Source of the DNA: Centroberyx gerrardi
Lineage: Eukaryota; Chordata; Actinopteri; Beryciformes; Berycidae
Assembly (NCBI RefSeq): GCF_048128805.1
Contig: NC_135998.1
Span: 24,715,396 to 24,779,395 of the forward strand
Direction of reading: 5' to 3'
DNA length: 64,000 bases
The position numbers and the translations under genes are program-made. The notes below the pieces were generated by a model. That model did not search any database. It was given only the letters and a program-made list of their open reading frames with translations, and was not told where the DNA came from. Below are positions 25,261 through 39,818 of this stretch, one piece after another (position 1 is the stretch's first letter; the number at the start of each line of letters is the position of its first letter).

Positions 25261-26895
25261 ATTTATTCTTGAAATGTAGAGGGGAAAAAAAACATGCAAG
25301 TTGAAATCTTTTCGAAAGTGGGCGCAATTAGGCTCAGAGAAAGCGACACAAAGGTACTGACTGTCATAGGCCTGGGAGATTGTGGCTTTATGAAATTGCA
25401 GACAACATGGATATATTTCTAAAGAGAGCCGCAATACATTACAGTTACAGTTATTATATATACAGTATATATAATGACATTTCATTTGGAAATGACAATG
25501 GTAGTGAGCCTGCTTTAACAAGGCAAGATTGGGCCCATCATAGAAAGTATTTGTTATCTCATATTTAATGTGGTTTTCAGCCAAGTTGCACTGAGCCATA
25601 TCAAGGGCGGACTCCTCGTATGTGTCTTCTGCAGTAAAGTGCTTATCCGCGCTGTCTATCAAAGTCAAGGGTAGACCTTTGTTGAGTTATGGCACTGTGA
25701 GCCTTCAGTTTGGACTCATTTTCCTCTGCCGCAATGGCCTTGGCTCTTTCTATCACAACACTGACTACAGTGTTTGCCAACTCAATTAGGGCGGACTCAC
25801 ACTCACTTTTTCGTTGTTTAGAAACAAGTTGCCTGTGTCCGTATCTGAGTGGGCTTCCACACGTGAACCATGGCTACTATTGTCAGCAAGACTGTGGTCA
25901 CTTTACCTTTGGACATTTCTGTGACTGACTCACATTTATCATCAATTTTTTGAATGGTGGCTAATCTGGTCAGGGTCTCTTCAGTTGGGACCAAGTTTCT
26001 GTCAATGATTGAGTTTTGATTATGTGCAGTTGAAGCCAGTTGTTCAACATATAAACCACAGTCAGTTGGGTCCAGTCCACTGAGGTCCTCTGCAGTCCTC
26101 AATACCAGTTAAACAATGCAGGCTCGTTTTCTCCTTTGACCAACTAATTTATGGCAAGTTACACTGAGGCGTATCGAGGGTGGACTCCTCGTATGTAGCC
26201 ATGTCATATTTGCAAGAAGTAGCCAAGCCATTTAGGGCCGCCACAGCTGGAACCAGACAGCTGTCAATCAGGGTGCTTTTGTTTTTCACAGTCGAAAACA
26301 GATATGCAAAGTCCAAACCAGTTTGAGCCTCCATATTTGATATTAGGTCTGTTTTGTCAAGAGGAATCGGGCCATTGGGGTCCTCTGCACTTGGGACCCA
26401 CTCTGTGGCATCTGCTGGGGAATAAGTCATCTGGAGTTTGGACATTTGAGGCCTCAACTATAAGGTCTTCTTCTAAGATGCCTCCCTCACACACAGCTTG
26501 GCTCTTTTCAGACCCAACCAGAGCAGCATTTAAGTTAAATTCGGTCATGTTGTTTGTGGCCTGGTTGGCTGGGGCCACATCATAGTTTGTCTCTACATTT
26601 AAACTCTGGCCAGCTTTATCAGGAGAAGCCATTGCAGTTGTATCCTCATCATCATCAAAAACAAAAATATCAGCCTGCAAAACTGAAGCTGGACATCCAG
26701 AGGTCATTGGCCATTTCTGTGACTGACTCATTTATTCTCATCAATTTTGCGAATGGTGATTAATCTAGTCAGGGTCTCTTCAGTTGGGACCAAATGTCTG
26801 TCAGTCATTGGGTTTTCATTCTGTTCAACTGAAGCCAGACATTCACAGTTCAAACTCACAGTCAGTTGGAACCAGGGCATTGAGGTCCTCTGCAT
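25186..26895 (-). pseudogene. decayed repeat-containing coding remnant of unknown identity
   Basis: Open minus-strand stretches shift frame several times but encode related protein units. Unit a (26102-25900) reads DRNLVPTEETLTRLATIQ; unit b (26890-26700) reads DRHLVPTEETLTRLITIR after a frameshift; unit c (26400-26160) reads IDSCLVPAVAALNGLATS and ends YEESTLDTPQCNL; unit d (25668-25570) reads TLIDSADKHFTAEDTYEESA and ends LDMAQCNL. The similarity is kept at protein level across copies whose DNA has diverged, which suggests a once-translated internal-repeat protein. Between units lies a helical stretch ALIELANTVVSVVIERAKAI (about 25795-25735) and an acidic run FDDDEDTT. I do not recognise the family. 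Alternatives are exons of an active multi-exon gene or a transposon-borne gene. Confidence 0.5.
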
Positions 26896-27444
26896 TCATT
26901 TGCAGCTATCAGGATGATTATATGTGGACTGAGTATTTAATGTGTGTGTACAGTGATTATTTAGAGTGAATTGTTTCTGTTCCTTATACAGTGTTGACTC
27001 TACCCCGCTCTTCACTGCTGCATCATCACCTCCTCTGCTTTTTGATCTGATGAGACAAACTGTGACTGAATGTATGGTCACACTGTCTTTTGATTCTGTG
27101 TGGGTTAGCGGGCTATACTGATCACTCTGTACTGCTCCGGTATATCCATCATTGGCAAGTCCTAATTGTACAAATGAGATTTTAAGTTGTACTGAATACG
27201 AATATAACACTTTAATTTGTCTGTAATTACATATGTAATCACCCCCTTGCCTCTCTTCCCAGGGTCTACTGGGCTCTAGAGTGCTCACTTCGTTAAATGT
27301 AGTACAGACTTTGACTTCTTTGCTTTGGCTGGTAAATTTCTCCACAGCATGAAACCGCATACACCTTTTGAACGTAGTCTTCATTGTATTGGTTAACTCT
27401 CTTATAGGTTTTACAGAATAAGCAAAACGTCCAGCTGCTTTCAT
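26896..27444 (-). CDS. hypothetical open frame of 182 codons, uncertain
   Basis: A 549-nt minus-strand open frame that begins MKAAGRFAYSVKPIRELTNT and ends beside the decayed repeat remnant. It is long for this AT-rich non-coding background and its first ~70 residues are basic and mixed in composition. The last ~40 residues are low complexity. No domain is recognised, and it could be a chance frame or a first exon of whatever gave rise to the remnant downstream of it. Confidence 0.2.
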   Translation of the reverse strand: MKAAGRFAYSVKPIRELTNTMKTTFKRCMRFHAVEKFTSQSKEVKVCTTFNEVSTLEPSRPWEERQGGDYICNYRQIKVLYSYSVQLKISFVQLGLANDGYTGAVQSDQYSPLTHTESKDSVTIHSVTVCLIRSKSRGGDDAAVKSGVESTLYKEQKQFTLNNHCTHTLNTQSTYNHPDSCK

Positions 27445-27449
27445 CTAGC

Positions 27450-28250
27450 CTACACATTGTTCTCAGAAAATGTACCTTTTCCAGATGTTACTGTAATTGA
27501 TCATCATATCTGTACTGTTTTCATTTTAAGTATTGTAGTACAATACAATATTTTAAACAAATGTGCATATTTGTTTATTTCAAATGCTTCAGTTATTTGA
27601 TTACTGTAATAATGGTTAAACAATGTTAATAAAAGTTACTTTACTTTATTCTTTTCATTGAATTCTAATGTTGGCCCAATGGTTTGAAATGATTTGCTCA
27701 GTATTTACCCACCAGGCAAAACTACATTGAACCAAGGTCTTGGCCCAAAGTTGTCCCGATGCAGGTTCACCACACCACTGGCTTGCTTCTTGGGAAGATG
27801 ATCTGTCTCATAAAAATTACTTGGTCTGTGGGCATTGTCGATCATTGTACAAAGCCTTTCCTTACAAGGTAGATGGTCTTGTCTTAAAATCTGTGGTGGT
27901 ACCAACTTACTTGACCTGTATGACCTGTGTCACATGACATGAATATTTCTCTATTTTTCGAAATTGAGCAATGGACCATAATTAATTGTTTTTCGCTGCC
28001 ATCTGGGTCCAAGCTATATGAACCCCAGGACTCACAGGAGTTCCATGTCTAAAATGCCACTGTGTAAGAGTGTATGTATAAGATATGTAATATCTTACAG
28101 TAATAAATAATTGAATCCGAGGAGTAGGCAGGTATAAGACATATTTCCTCAATGATGATTTCAACCCATATGTGCAGTTTATCTTTCTAAATATCTGGGA
28201 GATGGCCCTGCAACTAATGGTGAAGATTTACACAGAATGCACCTTTATGA
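27450..28250. other. intergenic upstream of ankra2
   Basis: AT-rich, no coding sequence recognised. No UTP15 exon (WD40-repeat protein, the neighbour expected from human order) is visible here or further left. Confidence 0.5.
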
Positions 28251-28269
28251 GCATGAACGCGTTGTTTAG

Positions 28270-28281
28270 TGCGCATGCGCA
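28270..28281. promoter_or_regulatory. perfect NRF1-type palindrome, ankra2 promoter
   Basis: TGCGCATGCGCA is a perfect 12-bp palindrome matching the NRF1 consensus. It lies about 80 bp before the first splice donor (28363) in the only CpG-bearing stretch of the area, as expected for a housekeeping promoter. The transcription start is not defined. Confidence 0.75.
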
Positions 28282-28350
28282 AATCTATCAAAACAACGAC
28301 AGTAGAGTCTGAGTATAGACACGACTGCTCGAGGATATCACAGAATAACA

Positions 28351-28696
28351 ATGCCTTATCGGGTAAGAAATGTTGTCTTTGTTTCAGAGAACAGTTGTGT
28401 TGATAGTTACGGTGGATGTTCAGTTTACCGTGTTTCGGTGTTAGATATCGATTTGGGCCAGTTCGTGTAGCTAACGGTGACCTTACGCTAGCTAACTTAG
28501 CTAGCCTGCTAACTGATAGCTAACCACCTATCATTGTTATCTGACGATAGCTTAGCATCTATCACGTTAAACCTCAATAAGTGGTAATCGTCATATGAAT
28601 GAAGACAACATATTTGTGCTATGAACTTGGCATTTCAAATGAATTGTCTCTCCACTCTAGGCTTGCAGTGGCTGCAGTGTAACGTCAGTGTGGTAG
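28351..28696 (+). promoter_or_regulatory. possible upstream ORF spanning ankra2 exon 1-exon 2
   Basis: The ATG at 28351 has A at -3. Exon 1 ends at 28362 (CGG|GTAAGA) and exon 2 starts at 28661 after TCTAG. The spliced frame gives 15 codons (MPYRACSGCSVTSVW) and stops at 28694-28696, 76 nt before the main ATG. If the transcript includes it, it could reduce ankra2 translation. Confidence 0.5.
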
Positions 28697-28772
28697 TTCA
28701 GGTAGCGGTGACCAGAGCTAGTCAGCCCTCATCCTCACCAGGCATCAACCTCCGGCCAGGAAGCAGCCAGTG

Positions 28773-31700
28773 ATGGATGCAGTGTCGGCATCAGACAGGA
28801 CAGACTGTCCTATGGTGTCTGAGGAAATGGAGGGGATCTGTGTAATGCCGGACATGAGTGCCATCAAGACTGAACAGTCAGTGGGTGCAAGCCCAGTTGA
28901 TACAGGTACACAAAACGTGGCCATGGGGATCAAGTTCATCCTGCCCAACCGCTTTGACATGAATGTGTGCTCAAGATTCGTCAAGTCTCTCAATGAGGAG
29001 GACAGCAAGAACATCCAAGACCAGGTCAACTCCGATCTAGAGGTGGCTTCTGTTTTATTCAAAGGTAACAAGGGGATCCCTATTTTCCTATATTCCAAGT
29101 TAACTTTACATGAGATGTAGTTACATCTTCATTTGGCTATCCATCATTGGCAATGTAACTGATGTAGGCCTACTTGCCACTAATTGGTTTCTGTCCTTTT
29201 CAGCGGAGTGCAACATCCAAACCTCTCCCTCACCGGGTATACAAGTACGTCATGTTTACACCCCATCCACTACCAAACATTTCTCCCCCATCAAACAGTC
29301 CACCACACTCACCAATAAACACCGTGGCAATGAGGTTTCTTCCACGCCTCTTCTGGTGCACTGTAAGTACCACAAGATTTTAAGTTAATATTTTTATGTT
29401 TTATGTTTTCTGTCATGAACTGATTATTTAGGCCATAAAAGATGCTAACTATCACATGTGTATTTCTTGTCCTTTCAGCATTGTCCATTCATCAGCTAGC
29501 AGCACAAGGAGAAATGGTGTTTCTTGCCAGCAGGATTGAACAAGGTAGGCAGCTCTTCAGTATAAACAAACAAGTGTAATTCTTCAGAGCCATGCAGTCT
29601 TTTGTGTTGCTGATACAATATCAAGTGATTACACCATAAGGCCACGTCATCAAATGTGTTGGCTATGTTCAAAATCATGTTAACTTCTGCTAATGATATC
29701 CAGTTTAAAATGCCAAGTATTCAGCTGATAGACAATCTGAAGCCATAATTCATCAAATTGTACTTTTCAGGCAGTCATTTTGATAACTGGTAGTGTTTAC
29801 TGACAAGTACCTTGTGACTCCACAAAGCAGGAACAATGTAGTTTGTGCTGGAAATAAAGATTGTCAACTTTTATTCCACACATATTTTCTATTGCAAGGA
29901 CATTGCAATGTTTGTAATTTCTTGTCCTGTTTTTTTTTTTAATTTTCGTTCCTATTGACACCTGGTGCCATCAGCAAATGACCTTTCAATCAAAATAATA
30001 TGACCCCAAACCTGGTCTACAGCTAATGTAAAATAGTGAAATGACAATACTAACAAATTGGGAAAAAAACAGTGGTGTTTTTATTTCACTTTAATGTTGA
30101 ATTGAGATAAGGAATACTGCTAATAATATATAAATGAGATAGTAATATATTATAATGTCAAAAATATAGTAGTTATATATAGACAAGTAAATTAGATTTT
30201 TGTAACACAGAAGAACAATAAAGGCACAATGGTAATAAACATTAAAAGTATGTATAATATTTTAGCTGTTGTCCTGATTGATTAGGAATGTGCATGTGAG
30301 GTGATCGTGACCATGTTGGTTCCTTTTATTTACCTTTTTATTTATTTGTCATAATGATAGAGACTGTGATCAATCTGCAAGATGAGGAAGGCTTCACCCC
30401 CCTGATGTGGGCAGCTGCACACGGACAAATAGCTGTTGTTGAGTTCCTGCTCCAAAATGTACGGAAAAACACATCCAAGAGAACTGACTTGATCTATAAT
30501 TTAAATCCTGTAATGCTAAAATGTATGCACTTAAATCCTGTCAGTCAGTTGTTCACAAATGCATGGTTTCACCTTTGTAGACCATGTTATCTTCATTTAT
30601 GTTTGTCATTCTATATTGTTCTTCACCTTAGGGTGCTGACCCCAACCTCCTGGCCAAAGGGAGGGAAAGTGCCTTGTCCTTGGCCTGCAGTAAGGGATAT
30701 ACTGATATTGTGAAGATGCTCATTGATTGTGGTGTTGATGTCAACGAATATGACTGGGTAAGGCATTACCACGGCATGCAGAGTACTAATGTTTCACTTT
30801 GTACACATTGAATGACTTGTATCTTAAATGGAAATCAATAGAATAGGACAATAAAAATAATGGTGGGATATAAGGGATTTGCCAGGTACAGTACACACTA
30901 ATCTCTCAGTCACTTTTAGCTGGAGGTTTAACATTGGTCTTGACATGAAAGAAAGCCCTGTGCTTTACCCTGCGGCCTGTTGTGATGTTTCAGAATGGAG
31001 GCGCCCCTCTGCTGTATGCCGTCCACGGGAATCACGTACGCTGTGTCGAAATCCTGTTAGGTGAGAACTACTCTTCATCGCCATATGGTCAAATATCCAT
31101 TTGGATAAATGCTCTATATGACTTAATGCATTTCTTTATAGACAAACTTGGCAATGCAGATGTATTTAGGCAATATTTTGTATTGTCCCATATGAATATG
31201 TGCAGTAATTAGGTATTGGCATGTTTGTTTCCAGAAAGTGGGGCTGATCCTACCATCGAGTCAGATTCTGGATTCAATGCGATGGACATGGCTGTGGCTA
31301 TGGGCCATCGGAATGGTATGTATATTAAAAAACATGGGGAAAACACCACATTTTTGAATATGTTGAAAGATAAGAGACCTTCCTTGTGTAGGGGTTGCAG
31401 TAATTCCTCATGACACCCCTGTTATGAAATTAGACGCCTGTGTTTCAATTCAGTTATTTAACCAAAGCCATGCCTACTCGGGACCCCGTCACAGGCGTGT
31501 GTGCAGTGAACAGTGCAACCAAAGAATGATTTTCCATTTTCAGATTGTTTCATTTGATTGTCAGAGGAGGCTGAAAACTATTCAGCATTTCACAAGAAAG
31601 AAAGCAAATATTAGAGAAAAATCAAAGACATGACAGTAAATGTGTATAGTAGAAATGTTTTTTTCCTATCCCATAAATTATCTTGCGACTCCCTGGAGGG

Positions 31701-32080
31701 TCCTGAGCCCCAGGTGGAGAACCACCATTTAAACAAGGCAGTTTAGATTTCTTCTGAAAGAAGAGAATACAGAATGGAGTTTGTACCTTACTTGGATCAA
31801 ACCAGAAAAGAAAGAAAGTGAATACTGGCAAAAATATTCACTCTTAAATGGCCAGTTAGTAGTATGTTCTTGTTCTAAGCAGTGAGAAGCATCTGTGTGC
31901 ACAGGCCGTCCACAACCTGGAGCACCAGCACGTCTATCTTGACACTGAAAGGCATTGCAATGTAGGATGTTTTTTTCTAAGAGTATCAAAGCACAGCTTT
32001 ATTCATTAAAATGTTTCTGTTTAGTTCAACAGGTGATGGAAGCACACTTACTGAAGTTGCTAATGGGAATCAGAGAGTAA
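28773..32080 (+). CDS. ankra2: Ankyrin repeat family A protein 2 (nine exons, eight coding)
   Basis: Ankra2 is an adaptor whose ankyrin repeats bind PxLPx(I/L) peptides, known in class IIa histone deacetylases, RFX7, CCDC8 and the endocytic receptor megalin. Coding segments: 28773-29064, 29204-29362, 29479-29544, 30361-30458, 30632-30757, 30994-31060, 31235-31315, 32025-32080, after a non-coding first exon ending at 28362. All junctions use AG/GT, phases agree, and the total is 945 nt or 314 aa plus stop, against 313 in human. The N-terminal half contains the conserved [20 protein letters not shown] and [20 protein letters not shown]. Ankyrin repeats occupy about residues 179-309 ([59 protein letters not shown]; the last ends [13 protein letters not shown]). 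The start is the ATG at 28773; the GTG just before it is not needed. No clear poly(A) signal was found downstream. Confidence 0.97.
31680..31735 (-). mobile_element. hAT terminus-like fragment in the last ankra2 intron
   Basis: On the minus strand TGGTGGTTCTCCACCTGGGG continues with GGACCCTCCAGGGAGTCGCA, a common hAT-terminus wording in vertebrates (CAGTGGTTCTCAACC...). Only one end is visible. Confidence 0.5.
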
Positions 32081-33420
32081 CCTGTAAAGCCCGAGGACAG
32101 CAGTCAGATACTGGAGGCACAGCTGAGCGGTCAGAGCGATGCTGGGCTGTGGACAATCATGTAGCATGCCCAGACTACAGGAACATTTTGATCCAGAAAC
32201 TGATATTTCAAAGGCGTTACTTGATGTCAATGTTATTTTGTGGGCAAGATTGGGCACAGATACACAAGAGTGCTGTGTGAGTTTTCAAATTGATATCTAA
32301 TAATGTTCATTCAAGCCGTTTTTGCACTTTTTAAATTTTCACATGGAATATGGAGTAACAAATTGGATCAGGATGGACTGACGGCACGTCGATGTTGAAG
32401 AACAGAGAAGAAGAATGTAAGCATGGGCGTACATGGGCAAAAGTGCTCACTCTCACTCCACCTGTACCATGCAGCCAAATGGGTAGTTTTAACCAAGCAT
32501 GTTTTTACAGTCCATGGTTTTGTTTTGTCATTCTGTTAATGGAGATGGCATTACATGCTGTCATTATTTCTTCCCATCCTTTTTTTGTATTTCAGCGGTT
32601 TAAGTGTTTTTCCATTAACTTATCAACTATAATAATGAGTTTGAAAGTAACTACTGAAAATTTCACAGACATGTTAGAAGTTGAATTGCCTCATGTAAGT
32701 ACAGTCTTGTTTTAACATGAACACATTGGTGAGCCCACGCCTCCCTATAAATTAGCCCCTCAAAGACTGGTAGGTGGGTTGAAAAGAACTCAGTGTGCTT
32801 TTGTGAATCTGCCATGCTGTTTGTAGATCCTGAAGACGTCTGCGTTGGCTGTGTTGAGTTTATTTATTTCAATAATTTTGACATTGTGTGTTGTGTGGTA
32901 AGGATGGTTAAAATCCCATGTAGATGTAAGTCACATTGTGATACTAACTTTCCAATATGGTGTTATGAATTTAAAAGAACCTCACAAGATTGAACTGTCC
33001 CACAAGGCTATTGTGGTGCTGTTTGCCACTGTATGGGCGTGCTTGTGTTTTATATAACAGTGATTCTAAGTGCTGCATCAAGTGATAACTTATATTGGCC
33101 TGGCCTCATTCTGTAGGGGCATCACTTCATTTAAAGGCAAGCCAAAAAAGTCAAACCACTGTTGTTGATAATCACTGAAATGAAACTGTTGAGTTATTCA
33201 AGTAAAAGTGCAAACATTCTTTTGTAACTGTATTCAATAGTGTCAGATTGTCAAGAATGAAACACTCATTTACTCTTTGCTGCCCACTTCTTAACTTAGA
33301 TGTATACCGGGGTAAACAAAAAAAAAGCACATTGACCAATCTACAGAAGGGCAACCATGTTATCACTGGAAATTGTACTTGAGGAAAAGATGAATTTCAG
33401 TTACCTATATTGACAGTAGC
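32081..33420. other. ankra2 3' UTR and ankra2-btf3 convergent intergenic space
   Basis: Begins right after the ankra2 stop. No coding sequence. The two genes converge here, so both 3' UTRs lie in this interval and up to 33908. No AATAAA was seen on the plus strand in the first kilobase. Confidence 0.6.
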
Positions 33421-33425
33421 AAAGG

Positions 33426-33431
33426 TTTATT
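33426..33431 (-). terminator. candidate btf3 poly(A) signal
   Basis: TTTATT on the plus strand gives AATAAA on the minus strand, about 480 nt past the btf3 stop. It is the nearest canonical signal I found; using it would place a MITE within the 3' UTR. Confidence 0.4.
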
Positions 33432-33603
33432 CCAGACATGGTGGTTTTAGCAAGGCTGCAGAGAAATCGGGTTCAGTAACATGGAGGAAACAGATGCACA
33501 GCAGGAGCTTTAGACACCACATTTGATACAATCTCTGACTCAGGCTGGACATCGAGACCACAGAACACAAAAAAGCATTTGGAGAGTCTGGTGGAAAATA
33601 GTC

Positions 33604-33834
33604 GAGGTGGAAAGAGTACTGAAATACCTTACTCAAGTACAAGTACTGCTACCTCAGTTAATTTTTACTGAAGTCAGTAAGATAATTCACTAAAGAGTAC
33701 TCAAGTACTTAATTACTTTTGAGTAAAAACTGTTCAGGTGTCGCCCATGTTACAAAATCCACCCACCCCCAAAGGTGACAAGTTATCCGTCTACTCAGGT
33801 CCTAGAGTAGTTGTAACTAGTGACTTTCCACCTC
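33604..33834. mobile_element. hAT-like MITE with terminal inverted repeats in the btf3 3' region
   Basis: The left end GAGGTGGAAAG and the right end CTTTCCACCTC are exact reverse complements. The interior has TTACTCAAGTACAAGTACTG and GAGTACTCAAGTACTTAATT, typical of the teleost AAGTACTT-rich hAT-N family. Length about 231 bp. No flanking duplication was found. Confidence 0.75.
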
Positions 33835-33908
33835 TTCAAATATAGAAAAACATCTTGTGCCGCACATGGTCCTGTCAAGCTTTGACACCCCAGGGAGTCC
33901 CATTTCCT

Positions 33909-36681
<2,773 letters not shown>

Positions 36682-37612
36682 TTATGTATTTTTTTTTAAT
36701 TGAATCTTTTAGGCATTTAGCATTTATCCACAGTGATACCATATCTCACCAACACAGAAGCAGCCAATAACATGGGTTACAATGGATAAAAACAGCAGTA
36801 TCAACAGAGCAGAATACATAAGAAATAATCCACTGTTGAAAATACACAAAGCAGGTTAAGACACCATGATGCAGCACACCATGCACCTAGGGAGGTCAAA
36901 CTTTCTGCTTGCAATGTAATGACGGGAGTTGCACACAAAACAAAACTGACTTCTTAGCTTAAATAAATGTATGAAATTAGATTAGATGAAACCATGAACT
37001 ATTTTTCCTAAGTAAATTTGCAGCTCTACACCATGACAGTCTTGATAAGCTAGAAACTATTATGGTTATTTGACTGGGCAAGGCTTTTACCTACAGTTAA
37101 CAGTAATCAACGGGATCATACGAAAACTAACAAGTCTGTGCAAAGTTGCAGTAGCAGACCATTGCAGTAACTGCCATGCATGGACAGCTGAACGAAAAAA
37201 ATCCTCATCAAAGACGTTGCTGCAATCAGTTTGTAACAAGTTTAGTAACAGTTTAAGTTTTCCTGGAGTGAAAATTCTTAGGCAGCTGCCTTGTGCTTCC
37301 CAGCCTGCCTTAGACATTTTTGGCTACTAGGTGTGTTACAACAGTAAAGCGCAATGTAGCCTACATGCTATGTTCAGGATATATATTTGCTTCACAAAAA
37401 CAGCGATTTTGCACTGGGAATATTATAGTCCGCTAACGATGCAGTAGCAAGTTAGCTAATACCAGCCAATAAAAAGTGAGACTTTTGCCTCACTTTAAGC
37501 TAGTACCTGAGCAAATATCAGATACTAAAGAAACTGACTCACTAAATTAAATATCACCAAAAATGGATGGGAATACAAGCCTAGCCTGTCATTCTGAATG
37601 TGGGGAAAGTAG

Positions 37613-38562
37613 TGAATCACATCAGCAGTTCAGGAATCTGGCTTCTCTACTTGACTCTGACCAGCCTTGGAGGCACTATAGACCACTAATCTGCCTGTAA
37701 GGAGGCTAGAAAACATCAAAGCCTACACCTTATTAGTCTGCCTCCAAGGCCAGTATTCAATTAATATAATCAACCCAGTAGGAGTCTAAACCCTATTATA
37801 TCAGATAAGCATGTCATGATTTGACTAATTACGTGCCTAGGAGGCTACACTAAACTATCAAACTATATTAAAGGAGAGTGCTATATGATCAGCCCTGCGC
37901 TGATGGAAATAAGACCCTGGAAGGAGGATGCAACGTGAACCAGCACGTATCATGTATCAAGTATCATTTCATATCAGTCTAAAAGATTACACCTGTAAAA
38001 ACCAGCCTGGAGGAAGGCTGGTTTGGTAGTGAATCACAGCGTTTCCCACAGGTTGTCAGGTTACTTTGGTGGCATGAGGAGGCAGGGTAACTGATGACTT
38101 ATTAGTGTTTCATTTAGCGAGCCAATCTAGAAGCTAATGGCATTGCAACTTTAGCTGACTATAATACTTCCATCTGATTATCGAGGTTACATTTCCAACT
38201 GTCTCTCCATTCAGTTTGTGTTGGCACAGACACAACGTGACTCAAAGGTGAGCAGATGAGCTTTGCAATAAGCTGTCTGCACTTGGCAGCATTAAATCTT
38301 GATTGTTTGAGAACTAGCCTGCATCAGCGAGAACTGCCAGCTTTATGCATCACAGCACTTGAAATGAGTCCAAAACAAAAAATTACTTGGCAGGCTGATA
38401 ATTTACCTGGGCAGGCCACCGACAGATTAACATTGTTTGAACATTGTATGGGAACCACTGAATTGCATCAGCAGTTCAGGAATCTGGTTTCCCTCTTGAC
38501 TCAGACCAGCCTTGGAGGCAGCGCAGACCACTACTCAGTCTGTAAGGATGCTGGAAAACATG
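37613..38562. repeat. pair of diverged direct repeats in btf3 intron 1
   Basis: Segment 37613-37718 and segment 38457-38562 share CATCAGCAGTTCAGGAATCTG and, further on, GACCAGCCTTGGAGGCA, CTGTAAGGA and GAAAACAT. They are the same length and orientation, about 845 bp apart. Origin is unknown, perhaps an old transposon or tandem duplication. Confidence 0.8.
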
Positions 38563-39762
38563 AACGCACTCCGAAGCAGCAATGGAACTAGCATGGTTTC
38601 TTGACAGCTTCAGAGGCCAAATCGAATACGAGATGTCAGGCTGAGGCTATACTTTGGCAAATGTAGCACGCAAAGCATGCAAGCTGGCTAACATAGTTGC
38701 TGGTAGCCAAGCAACAAAAGTGGCTTTGACCCAATCCAGAATTCAGCAAGGCGGATGCTGAAATTGCTGTCGTCGTTTACTGTCCCCATTGAAACAAAAA
38801 CCACACTGGAACGCCATTCGGCTAATGCCTGGCTATAGCGTAACCTAGCAACCACCGCACGTACCATACAACCATCTGGGGATGAGATTTGGAAACATTA
38901 GTGCAGTAATCTAGACGTAGGAAAGAGAACATGGATATAATGGTCAAGAAATGTAGGTTGTAGTTACTAGCTAGCTATCAACGGTTTCAACGCGGCGGAC
39001 ATAAAGAGCTACACTTTAGTAGTTTACATTAACCCTATTGATTGATTCATGCACATGACCCAGAGGCGTGTCCCAGGACATTTTCTGGTTGGGAGGGGGA
39101 CTAAAGCCTAGATGAGCATAGCGTTCAATGCGTAGCATACAATCGGGACAAGGTTAGTTGCTGGGCTGCGGATTACACTGGTGACGTGTGATTGGTTAAA
39201 TGCTAAGGGGCGAGATGAGCAGTCCAGCCTGCAATCTCACAGGCCTCCGTGGGGTCAAGACAGACAGGCAGGCCTGCCAGGCAAGGTTCAAACCTGACAC
39301 ACTTCACTGTGTCTGCACTACTGTTTGTGCTTTCTAAAACATAACGGTCATAACGGCCTGCCCACTCTCCTTTAAAAAACAAAACAAAACACCATAATGT
39401 TATAAACATGTGAGCCTACATGTTATTTTCCCAATCCAATTTAGTTCAAAAAATGTATTAAGGTTCAGGGTAGAGATTGCTGACAGCGGAGGTCTGCAGC
39501 TAGATAAGAGAACAATAACATTAAATTATGGTTGTAAGACTATGATTGTGTCATTTTAAAAAAAAATCCGAAAAAATGTTATTTTCTCTCTAGTAATAAT
39601 CATATCAGCCCTCAAAAAATTGCAATCAGTCGACCTTTAAAGGTTTATGACGAGAGCATCAGCCAATACCTCCATAGAGGACTAACAAAACCTTACAAAG
39701 CATCTTATCTTAGTACGTGCAGCTGGGACACAAGTGAGAAAAAGAAGATTCTGGTTCATCGA

Positions 39763-39816
<54 letters not shown>
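39763..39816. repeat. (CA)n microsatellite in btf3 intron 1
   Basis: About 54 bp of uninterrupted CA. Confidence 0.95.

Positions 39817-39818
<2 letters not shown>

Noticed and set aside
30354..30713. 119-codon continuous frame in ankra2
   Set aside because: Only 30361-30458 is exon; the rest reads through an intron and the next exon in the wrong frame.
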